Below, piece by piece: positions 10,238-17,079 of a DNA stretch of 64,000 nt. The first letter of the stretch is position 1, and each line of letters opens with the position of its first letter. The notes under the pieces are model-generated. The model made no database searches, was not told where the DNA came from, and saw nothing but the letters and a program-made list of their open reading frames with translations. Source of the stretch: Segetibacter sp. (lineage in GTDB: Bacteria > Bacteroidota > Bacteroidia > Chitinophagales > Chitinophagaceae); contig NZ_JAOQAH010000084.1 of the NCBI RefSeq assembly GCF_025963695.1, positions 54,061-118,060 of the forward strand, read 5' to 3'. Position numbers and translations under genes: made by a program.

Positions 10238-10881
10238 TATATTTTTTTTATTAACAATAGTCCGTCTCTAACAGATAGCATTACTTGCTCTACTCTAGAG
10301 TCACTGTAAACATGTTTATTAAAGGCATCAATAGCAAGTGCATTTTTTCCTTTAACTGGTGGGTCAAGTACTTGCCCATGAAATAGCACGTTATCGGCTA
10401 TAATAATTCCTCTTTTTGAAAGGTGTGGTAAAACAAGTTCATAATACTCAATGTAACTTACTTTATCGGCGTCTATAAAAACAAGATCCCATTCACGTGA
10501 TAATGTTGGAATAATGTTTTTTGCATTACCTACGTGTAAAGTAATGAGATTATTGTTTTCAGCAAGCTTAAAATTCTCTAATGCCGTATCTGCGTCTTCC
10601 TGTCTAATCTCGATTGTGTGCAACTCTCCATTTTCGGCAATCCCTTTTAGCATACATAAAGCACTATAGCCTGTAAACGTCCCGATGTCCAAAATATACT
10701 TTGGCAGAAGAATTTTGCTAAAAAAAGTTAACAATTTTCCTTGTACATGACCACTTAGCATATGCGCACGCGGATGGCTTTTTACTGTTTTTTTATTTAT
10801 TTTTTGTAATAGCTCATCTTCTTCACTTGTGAATTTATCAACGTATGCTTCCGCCAGAGCTGAGATTATTTCAAAAGGCAT
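10237..10881 (-). CDS. O-methyltransferase, caffeoyl-CoA/catechol type
   Basis: This 214-residue SAM-dependent methyltransferase has motif I ILDIGTFTGYSALCM, a helical N-terminal substrate region, and LVFIDADKVSYIEYY with the acidic metal-binding residues of cation-dependent catechol/caffeoyl-CoA O-methyltransferases. A second conserved part, GIIIADNVLFHG, gives another expected metal ligand. The natural acceptor cannot be named. Bacterial members methylate diverse catechols, and this gene's coupling to a peptidoglycan hydrolase and hpt is a common gene order rather than a pathway clue. Confidence 0.88.
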   Translation of the reverse strand: MPFEIISALAEAYVDKFTSEEDELLQKINKKTVKSHPRAHMLSGHVQGKLLTFFSKILLPKYILDIGTFTGYSALCMLKGIAENGELHTIEIRQEDADTALENFKLAENNNLITLHVGNAKNIIPTLSREWDLVFIDADKVSYIEYYELVLPHLSKRGIIIADNVLFHGQVLDPPVKGKNALAIDAFNKHVYSDSRVEQVMLSVRDGLLLIKKI

Positions 10882-11179
10882 TGAGTCAAAACTAGGAGAA
10901 AATTGAAATAAAGACGTTGGGCAATTGAAGAGACACTAATTCATTGGTAAAACTTTAACAGTTTTACAAGCAGCGAAAAAAGAAGAAAAAGTGAAATCCT
11001 TTTTAATAATTTTAATTAACATCCGGGGGAAGTAATTCTGAAAGCGTTACACGTTGCGTGTATTGGTAAGTTTAAAAGAGTGGTGGAGGGTGCCGCAACT
11101 TAATTAAGGTAGTAGGTTGACTGCTACATTAACCCTATAAACGCCCGTCGTCCTAAAACTTCATAATAGGGAAAAAAAG

Positions 11180-11359
11180 TTAAGCTACCACTCGCTTTTC
11201 TATATCTTCTTCCTTTAAATTTTGAGAGGGTTCCTTAAACTTGTTTTGCATCGTTGAACTTTTTACTTCTTTTTTACTTGCAGCAGCGAGATAGTTAAAG
11301 TAACATATCATTGTAACGCCTGAAACAAACATAGCAGAGATCGTAACATGTAAGATCAT
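11180..11359 (-). CDS. Possible small membrane protein (59 aa)
   Basis: From the ATG at 11359 the frame encodes one hydrophobic helix (about residues 1-25, MILHVTISAMFVSGVTMICY) followed by a basic and acidic soluble tail rich in Lys and Glu. The frame stays open upstream for another 20 codons without an ATG. Composition is protein-like, but no family is recognised and no promoter was found, so this is a tentative call. Confidence 0.35.
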   Translation of the reverse strand: MILHVTISAMFVSGVTMICYFNYLAAASKKEVKSSTMQNKFKEPSQNLKEEDIEKRVVA

Positions 11360-11435
11360 AGGGAAAGTTTTTTTGGAACCCGCTACAACGAGAAGGGCAT
11401 GTTTTGTTATCTTGAAAGTGGTCTATAAATTCTTC

Positions 11436-11465
11436 AAAAGACACGACTATTAAATCGTGTCTTTT
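11436..11465. terminator. 11-bp perfect hairpin with T-run
   Basis: AAAAGACACGA (11436-11446) pairs with TCGTGTCTTTT (11455-11465) around an 8-base loop, followed by more T. Flanking A and T runs make it usable in either direction. The gene it serves is unclear because nothing obvious ends just before it. Confidence 0.75.
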
Positions 11466-11703
11466 TTAATACAGCTATAGACCTATTTAAAGATGAAGAC
11501 CTAGTTCAAAGGGTTGCAAACTTGCTTGGTAATATAACTGACGCATCCGGTTGGCTTTTTGCGCTGGTACCAATATTCAAATCCTGTAAAAGTTTGTAAA
11601 GAGTGTGAGAAGTTTCAATTCATGCTTGTTGTGGTTCTACTAACAGTAAGTTTTACTTAATTCTATATTTAAAGTCTCCGGTTGCAGGGCAATAAAAAAC
11701 AAA

Positions 11704-11738
11704 AAACCCATGAAACACAAAGGAGGTTGCATGGGTTT
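11704..11738 (-). terminator. Terminator of tRNA-Arg
   Basis: Reading the minus strand, AAACCCATG and CATGGGTTT form a 9-bp stem followed by TTTTGTTTTTT. It begins about 15 bases after the tRNA 3' end. Confidence 0.8.
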
Positions 11739-11752
11739 AAAAATTGGTGTTG

Positions 11753-11824
11753 TAGCCTTGACAGGAATCGAACCTGTATCTAAAGTTTAGGAAACTTCTA
11801 TTCTATCCATTGAACTACAAGGCC
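11753..11824 (-). tRNA. tRNA-Arg (anticodon CCT)
   Basis: The cloverleaf folds by eye: 7-bp acceptor GGCCTTG/CAAGGCT with one G-U pair, D arm containing GTTC-AATGGATA-GAAT, 5-bp anticodon stem GAAGT/ACTTT around the loop TTCCTAA (anticodon CCT, codon AGG), and T arm CAGGT-TCGATTC-CTGTC. The discriminator is A. The CCA end is not encoded. There is no strong variable arm. Confidence 0.93.
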
Positions 11825-11893
11825 GTTCAATTCGAGCAAAAATAATAGTTTCTCGCATTCGAATTATAGCTATTTTTCCTCTAAACTATTTTT

Positions 11894-12358
11894 ATGATAA
11901 AGAGATTGCCAAGGCATCTATTATTTCTGATTGTTTTTATTACGGCTGCTCTTCAAACTGAAGCACAAACAAAAACGACTGTTATGCTAAACCATATAGC
12001 AGTATACGTTAAAGATCTACAAGTAATGACTGATTTTTATAGAACTATTGTTGGTATAGATACTATGCCAGAACCTTTTCATGATGGCAAGCACACGTGG
12101 TTTCCTATTGGTGGGCATAGTCAGCTACACTTTATCAAAGGAGCAAAAGAAACAACACCACACGACAAAAATTCACATTTATGTTTTACTGTAAGTTCTG
12201 TTGATGATTTTGTAAAACGTTTGATTGCTGCTGGTATTCACTACGAAGATTGGCCTGGAAAGGCAAATGCTATTACAACAAGGGTAGATGGGGTTAAGCA
12301 GGTTTATTTCAAGGATCCCGAAAATTATTGGGTTGAAGTAAACGATGATAAGTATTAA
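11894..12358 (+). CDS. Secreted VOC (glyoxalase-fold) protein
   Basis: The 154 residues consist of a signal peptide (1-24, cleavage near TEA-QTK) and one vicinal-oxygen-chelate domain: LNHIAVYVKDLQVMTDFYRTI with the first metal-type His, then HLCFTVSSVDDFVKRL and the terminal VYFKDPENYWVEVND with the family's Glu. The four positions expected for a metal site are mostly present. Members include glyoxalases, dioxygenases and resistance proteins; the substrate is unknown. Periplasmic location is less common for the fold. It is separated from the TPR gene by 66 bases containing that gene's own promoter. Confidence 0.85.
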   Translation: MIKRLPRHLLFLIVFITAALQTEAQTKTTVMLNHIAVYVKDLQVMTDFYRTIVGIDTMPEPFHDGKHTWFPIGGHSQLHFIKGAKETTPHDKNSHLCFTVSSVDDFVKRLIAAGIHYEDWPGKANAITTRVDGVKQVYFKDPENYWVEVNDDKY

Positions 12359-12378
12359 CAGCAGTTCACAATCGAAAA

Positions 12379-12407
12379 TTGTTGTCTTGAATTCCCGCTT
12401 ATCTTTG
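12379..12407 (+). promoter_or_regulatory. Promoter of the TPR gene
   Basis: TTG (12379-12381) and TATCTTTG (12400-12407) are 18 bases apart, fitting the TTTG/TAnnTTTG consensus. The ATG lies 17 bases after the -7 box, giving a leader of about 13 bases. Confidence 0.65.
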
Positions 12408-12424
12408 CGGCCAATTTTTAAAAT

Positions 12425-13075
12425 ATGAAGTTTTATAACTTAATAATAAAGTATCGTTTTTACTTAAGTATAGTTGCTCTTCTACTTGCTATAATTGTGA
12501 ATGTTACTGCCGGCTTTTGGCCTGCTTTTATTCTTTATTTCCTTGCAGTAATTGGCTTAGCAAGTCATTTTTTTATTGGCCCTCTTCGCCTCATACAGGA
12601 ACCTATGGAACAGGGTAGGATGGAAGAAGTGCAGAAGATAATAGCTTCTATCTGGTTTCCAAACCTTTTGTACAAGCCCATCCGTTCAACCTACTACACG
12701 CTGAAGGGCAACCTGGCAATGATGGACCAGGACTTTGATTCTGCTGAAAAGCACATGAAAAAGAGTCTTTCCCTGGGTTCACCAATGGCGGAGGCCGAAG
12801 GTGCAAACAAACTTCAGCTTGGTATGATGGCGTTGCAAAAAGGGGATATGAAAACAGGCGAAAGCTACGTGCGACAAGCAATTCGTGCCGGCATCGCTGA
12901 TAAGGAAAGCCAGGCAGTTGCCTTTTTAAGTATGTGCCAGATATTTATGAATAAGAGAGAATTCAGGGCAGCGAAAGATTATTTCAGAAAAGCAAAAGCT
13001 TTAAAACCAACTACCAAACAAGTTACTGACCAGATAAAGGAAATTGAAAAATACATTTCAAGAATGCCGGGATAA
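12425..13075 (+). CDS. Membrane-anchored TPR protein
   Basis: The 216 residues begin with two hydrophobic helices (about 10-28 and 30-52) that anchor the protein in the inner membrane, followed by a cytoplasmic or periplasmic helical domain. Helix pairs at about 90-125, 125-160 and 160-200 have the TPR pattern (YYTLKGNLAMMDQDFDSAEKHM, KLQLGMMALQKGDMKTGESY, FLSMCQIFMNKREFRAAKDY). TPRs scaffold protein complexes; the partner is unknown. It has its own strong promoter and is convergent with the emfourin gene. Confidence 0.8.
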   Translation: MKFYNLIIKYRFYLSIVALLLAIIVNVTAGFWPAFILYFLAVIGLASHFFIGPLRLIQEPMEQGRMEEVQKIIASIWFPNLLYKPIRSTYYTLKGNLAMMDQDFDSAEKHMKKSLSLGSPMAEAEGANKLQLGMMALQKGDMKTGESYVRQAIRAGIADKESQAVAFLSMCQIFMNKREFRAAKDYFRKAKALKPTTKQVTDQIKEIEKYISRMPG

Positions 13076-13130
13076 GGCCGGGGCAATCTGTTGAACGTGA
13101 ACGCGCAAGAGCGAGTGGTATCATTTAAGC

Positions 13131-13394
13131 TTAGGGTTTCACTATTGCCAGATCGTCTTTCAACTCTTCAAATGTCTTTTTATATTTTGCCGGAATTTTT
13201 TCCCAATCAATGGAAAAAGTTCCGGCATTGTACTTTAACTGATATCCTGTTGCGTCTCTTTTTTGCCCAGCGCCTTCTTCGTTTTTTATCACTTTTATTA
13301 ATTCGCTTAATTCATCGCTCGTCCAGTCCACATTTTTTTCGGCTTTTTTTGTCACCGGTATAATTCCACCTGTTCTTAATAATGTAATCCGCAT
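13131..13394 (-). CDS. Emfourin-like protealysin inhibitor
   Basis: The 87-residue protein (starting MRITLLRTGGIIPVTKKAE, with a central WTSDELSELIKVI and a YQLKYNAGTFSIDWEKIP segment) resembles emfourin, the slow-binding protein inhibitor of protealysin-like M4 metalloproteases known from Serratia. Recognition is from memory of the family pattern, without a search. Context is strong support: it begins 6 bases after the stop of an M4 protease with a protealysin-type N-terminus, on the same strand, exactly as in known protealysin-emfourin operons. It has no signal peptide, so it would act in the cytoplasm, perhaps to protect the cell from premature protease activity. Confidence 0.75.
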   Translation of the reverse strand: MRITLLRTGGIIPVTKKAEKNVDWTSDELSELIKVIKNEEGAGQKRDATGYQLKYNAGTFSIDWEKIPAKYKKTFEELKDDLAIVKP

Positions 13395-13400
13395 ATTATT

Positions 13401-14495
13401 TTACTTGACTTTTGCAGCGTTCCAACCATCTTTGACAGCTTTGGTCTCAAGGCTTTTGACCCCATACAGTTGACCCGCAATTTTTATAGTAAGCTTTCTT
13501 AAATCGCTAAACGTAGCGTTCTTCTTTAAACTGGCTTTGTCTGTTAATGCTGCGTACCAAATTTTTCCAGCTTTTTCCCATGCAAAACCTCCCATATTAA
13601 AAGCTGCAACATAAAAGGCGAAATTTGAAATTCCGGAATTATAATGTACACCTCCCCAATCTCCCGATGCCGTATCCGGTAGTTTTACAAATTCGTCCAT
13701 CGTTCCCGGCTGAGGGTCGTCACCTAATTCAGGATGGTTTCTATACCCTGTTCCTGGCTCTTTCATACTTCTTAGCGCATATTTATTTCCTAACAAAACA
13801 TTTTCGCCAATCAGCCAGTTCGATTGTTTTACGTCCTCGTTTAGCATTCTTTGCTTTATCAGTATACCAAAAACATCAGAGAAAGACTCGTTGAGTGCAC
13901 CCGACTGCAAATGGTATTCAAGGTTTGCTTCGTATTGCGTTACGCCATGGGTAAGCTCGTGACCTATCACATCAATATCGGTCGTAAAGCTCCCGAAAAT
14001 TGTGCCGTCACCATCGCCAAAAATCATTCTTCTTCCATCCCAAAAAGCGTTATCATATTTTTTATCATAATGAATGTACTGCTGTATTGTCAATCCCAGG
14101 TTGTCTATCGAGTTGCGGCCAAAAAGATCGTAGTAAAATTTCCATGTTCCTGTACCTGCGTTTATAACGTTTTTGGCATCCTTGTCCGTTGGAAGTTTAG
14201 GAGATGAGCTGTTCCATAAAAGCTTTGCATCGGTAGTGCTTGCCTTTTTATTACAGCTATATACTTCCATTTTTAAAGCGGGTATCTTAGTTGGTTTTCT
14301 TGCAACAGCACATAATATAGCCTGTTCTGTCGGGCTTGTGTTCTTAAAAAATTCCCGGTCACTTCTCAATCTAAAGCTTCTGAATTTTGTGTTTACAGCA
14401 ATTTTAGATAAGTTTTTATCTTGCGAGTCTACTAACTTGTCAGTAAGGTAAGGAGGTAAAATACATTGAATGGGAGTGAAGTGGCTTTTACACAT
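13401..14495 (-). CDS. M4 metalloprotease, protealysin type
   Basis: The thermolysin-family zinc endopeptidase shows HELTH at about residues 179-183 (two His ligands and the catalytic Glu), GALNESFSDVFG with the third zinc ligand, and GGVHYNSGISNFAFY with the late catalytic His. The ATG at 14495 (MCKSHFTPIQCILPPYLTDKL) was chosen over one 21 codons upstream because protealysin-like enzymes start with this short propeptide containing I-x-C-I-L-P-P. No signal peptide is present, as in protealysin, so export is non-classical or absent. Length is 364 residues. The inhibitor gene follows in the same operon. Confidence 0.92.
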   Translation of the reverse strand: MCKSHFTPIQCILPPYLTDKLVDSQDKNLSKIAVNTKFRSFRLRSDREFFKNTSPTEQAILCAVARKPTKIPALKMEVYSCNKKASTTDAKLLWNSSSPKLPTDKDAKNVINAGTGTWKFYYDLFGRNSIDNLGLTIQQYIHYDKKYDNAFWDGRRMIFGDGDGTIFGSFTTDIDVIGHELTHGVTQYEANLEYHLQSGALNESFSDVFGILIKQRMLNEDVKQSNWLIGENVLLGNKYALRSMKEPGTGYRNHPELGDDPQPGTMDEFVKLPDTASGDWGGVHYNSGISNFAFYVAAFNMGGFAWEKAGKIWYAALTDKASLKKNATFSDLRKLTIKIAGQLYGVKSLETKAVKDGWNAAKVK

Positions 14496-14656
14496 ACAGT
14501 AGTTTTTATTGAAGAATAATGAGGTAAGTGAAAGATAATATGAAAGAAGGAAATACAAGAAGAATCTTGAGGCCGTAATGCTACTAAATTACTGCTAATA
14601 AAACTGACCGTTCAATTGAAATTCTATGTGCACCAGCTTTAGAAATACCGATTAAA

Positions 14657-14680
14657 CATAGTTGCGTCGCACACTTATAC
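14657..14680 (-). repeat. Dispersed intergenic element, GCGACGC core type
   Basis: On the minus strand it reads GTATAAG, TGT, GCGACGC, AAC with the tail TATG, one base off the consensus in the first block. It lies after the stop of the SRPBCC gene. Confidence 0.8.
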
Positions 14681-14782
14681 TGTTGTTTCTTTGTTCCGCA
14701 AAAGCTGACCAGACATTAATTAAACCATCGGCGGTAATTGCGCGAAGCCTATTCGTGGTAGTGCTGAAAACATCAATCCTCT

Positions 14783-15256
14783 TTATAGCTTCCATTCTCC
14801 AAATCTGCTAACTACGGATTGATATCGAAAGTCAAATATTTGTCTTAGCTGTTTTTGTATAAATAATGTGTTTGCAAGATCTCCCAGTACCCAAAAAGGA
14901 ATTTTGTAGTGTACAATGTCTGTCATTTCTACACCGCCTTTTACTTCTCTAAAATGGTGCTGATGATGCCATAAGCTGTATGGACCAAACCTTTGTTCAT
15001 CAATAAAATAATTGCTATCGTGTACGTGGGTAATTTCTGTCATCCAATAAATGGGAATGCCAAAAAGAGGCTTGACTGTGTATTCTATAATTTGTCCTTC
15101 ATACATCACCCCGCCATGATGTTTACTTCGTATGGTAAATCCCATATAAGCAGGAGTAATGTCTTTTAAGTTATCAGGTCTGCTAAAAAAAGCCCAGGCT
15201 GCCTGTAAGGTTGTTGGAATATTTTGAACTGTTTTTAGCGAATAAACTTTAGACAT
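14783..15256 (-). CDS. SRPBCC-fold ligand-binding protein
   Basis: The 157-residue protein has the START/Bet v1-like arrangement: an N-terminal strand, IPTTLQAAWAFFSRPDNLKDITP helix, central strands including PIYWMTEITHVHDSNYFIDEQRFGPYSLWHHQHHF, and a long C-terminal helix (LANTLFIQKQLRQIFDFRYQ). It matches the SRPBCC group often annotated as cell-division inhibitor-like. The fold binds hydrophobic ligands; no ligand or reaction can be named. It stands alone and is bracketed by two oppositely oriented dispersed elements at 14657 and 15423. Confidence 0.85.
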   Translation of the reverse strand: MSKVYSLKTVQNIPTTLQAAWAFFSRPDNLKDITPAYMGFTIRSKHHGGVMYEGQIIEYTVKPLFGIPIYWMTEITHVHDSNYFIDEQRFGPYSLWHHQHHFREVKGGVEMTDIVHYKIPFWVLGDLANTLFIQKQLRQIFDFRYQSVVSRFGEWKL

Positions 15257-15422
15257 TTTTTTTCATTTACCCAGTACTAACGCTATCAGTAATGAAAGGT
15301 TTATTTAGGGACTAAAACAAGTGCTGCTTAAATTACTATTTAATTGCTAGGTGTATAAAGCTACGCATTGATAGAACCAGGTATACTGTAAAGAATTGTT
15401 GGAAGATGAATAACGAGTTTAC

Positions 15423-15450
15423 GTACAAGTGTGCGACGCAACCATGCCGA
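15423..15450 (+). repeat. Dispersed intergenic element, GCGACGC core type
   Basis: A full match to the 20-mer consensus (spacer TGT) with tail CATGCCGA. It lies between the start of the SRPBCC gene and the end of mlaF. Confidence 0.85.
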
Positions 15451-15523
15451 TTAAAATACTACTGGTGGAACAAAAATGAGCATATTCTTAAATACTGGCG
15501 CGAGTTTTAGTTGTGGCAGGAGT

Positions 15524-16324
15524 CTATGCATTCACATTCACCTGCTCTTTTTCTTCCTGCCCTTCCTGCATCATTCGCATTTGCTTGGCGTCCTGAAGAA
15601 AATTAGAAGCAAAAATAAATTCATTCAGCTTTTCATCGGTGCTGCGAATAATCTCTTTGTTAGAGCCTTCCCACTGTTTGTGGCCCTGGTACATGTAGAA
15701 GATATGATCTCCAATTTCCATAACACTGTTCATGTCGTGTGTAACTACTACCGTGGTAATGTTGTATTCAACAGTTATATCACGAATAAGGCGGTCTATA
15801 ACAAGCGAAGTTTGCGGATCTAGTCCGGAGTTAGGTTCATCGCAGAACAGGTATTTTGGATTTAATACAATTGCCCTGGCAATCCCTACTCTTTTTTTCA
15901 TACCGCCGCTAATTTCTGAAGGAAGTTTTTTATTTGCGCCTTGCATGTTTACCCTGGCAAGTACTTCGTTTACCTTCTTCATCTTTTCACCCGAGGTAAG
16001 TGTTGTAAACATGTCGAGTGGGAATTTAATATTCTTTTCAACAGTCATACTATCAAACAGCGCCGATCCTTGAAACAGCATTCCTATTTGCTGACGTAAA
16101 TCCTTTTTTTCATCTTTTGTTGCGTCAATCATGCTTACACCGTCAAATACTACCTTTCCTTCATCAGGAGAAAAAAGGCCTATAATACATTTTAGCAATA
16201 CCGTTTTACCACTACCGCTTGAGCCTATAATTAGATTCGATTTCCCTGTTTCCATAACAAGGTTAACATCGTTCAAAATTGTTTTGTCCCCGAAACTTTT
16301 CTTTAAATTCTTGACTTCAATCAT
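15524..16324 (-). CDS. mlaF: MlaF-like ABC transporter ATPase (phospholipid transport)
   Basis: The ATPase of an Mla-type system, which moves phospholipids between inner and outer membranes to keep outer-leaflet asymmetry. The 266 residues include Walker A GSSGSGKT, the signature SGGMKKR typical of MlaF/Ttg2A (in place of LSGGQ), Walker B YLFCDEPNSGLDP and the switch His in VVVTHDM. A Q- and E-rich tail of about 20 residues follows. It starts 9 bases after mlaE, in one operon. No MlaD (MCE) gene is next to it. Confidence 0.92.
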   Translation of the reverse strand: MIEVKNLKKSFGDKTILNDVNLVMETGKSNLIIGSSGSGKTVLLKCIIGLFSPDEGKVVFDGVSMIDATKDEKKDLRQQIGMLFQGSALFDSMTVEKNIKFPLDMFTTLTSGEKMKKVNEVLARVNMQGANKKLPSEISGGMKKRVGIARAIVLNPKYLFCDEPNSGLDPQTSLVIDRLIRDITVEYNITTVVVTHDMNSVMEIGDHIFYMYQGHKQWEGSNKEIIRSTDEKLNEFIFASNFLQDAKQMRMMQEGQEEKEQVNVNA

Positions 16325-16333
16325 AATGATAAT

Positions 16334-17071
16334 TTATAGTAACAAGGCTGCAAGGGCGTAATCAGCTACAAGGATTAGGATACAACTTACTACCACAGAT
16401 GTTGTACTTGAACGCCCTATTTCCAGTGAGCCACCCGTAACAAAGTAACCAAAATAAGCAGGTATGCTGCTAACTATAAACGCGAAAGTGTAGGCTTTGC
16501 TGAGTGCAAACCAAACATTCTTTGGTAAAAAATTAGAGCGAAGTCCTATGTCAAAAATATCTGAGGCTACAATACCAGACATATTAGCGGCCATTCTTCC
16601 ACCCCATATTCCTAAAAAGGCTGATAAAGTAATCAAGCACGGGATCATTAATAGCGCAGCAAGAATTTTTGGCAGAACCAGGTAAGTCTTCGTATTAATG
16701 CCCATGATTTCCAAAGCATCAATTTGTTCACTAATTCTCATGTTGCCGAGCTCGCTCGCTATTTTACTTCCAACAACCCCTGCCAATACAATGCTAACTA
16801 CGGTAGGCGACAGTTCGAGGATCATACTGTCTCTTACTATCTGGCCAATGGTGCTGGCGGGTACCAACGGGCTTACCAACTGGTAAGCAGTCTGAACTGT
16901 AGTTACAGCGCCTAAAAACAAGGAGATAATAACGACAATTGGCAAAGAACCTATTCCAATTTCGACACATTGGTGCATAAATTCTTTCCAATACATCTTA
17001 GGGTTTTCCGGACGGCTAAACATGCCCTTAAGCATCAGCAGGTATTGACCGAATTTGGTAAAAAACTTCAT
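16334..17071 (-). CDS. mlaE: MlaE-like ABC transporter permease
   Basis: The inner-membrane permease of the Mla complex. The 245 residues contain about five or six hydrophobic segments and the family's conserved central part: ELSPTVVSIVLAGVVGSKIASELGNMRI followed by EQIDALEIMGIN, which contacts the ATPase. It lies 8 bases downstream of maeB and 9 bases upstream of mlaF, so the three genes are almost certainly cotranscribed. The MCE subunit must be supplied from elsewhere. Confidence 0.93.
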   Translation of the reverse strand: MKFFTKFGQYLLMLKGMFSRPENPKMYWKEFMHQCVEIGIGSLPIVVIISLFLGAVTTVQTAYQLVSPLVPASTIGQIVRDSMILELSPTVVSIVLAGVVGSKIASELGNMRISEQIDALEIMGINTKTYLVLPKILAALLMIPCLITLSAFLGIWGGRMAANMSGIVASDIFDIGLRSNFLPKNVWFALSKAYTFAFIVSSIPAYFGYFVTGGSLEIGRSSTTSVVVSCILILVADYALAALLL

Positions 17072-17079
17072 GTAATAGC

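Larger units (their letters stand above)
10882..11752. other. Intergenic region of about 870 bases with one tiny candidate gene and terminators
   Basis: Contents that I can support are a possible 59-codon membrane-protein gene on the minus strand (11180-11359), a terminator hairpin at 11436-11465 and the tRNA terminator at 11704-11738. On the plus strand a stretch from about 11475 to 11600 encodes a protein-like sequence (DLFKDEDLVQRVANLLGN, then ITDASGWLFALVPIF) but has no start codon and runs out of the hairpin; it may be a remnant. Confidence 0.4.
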
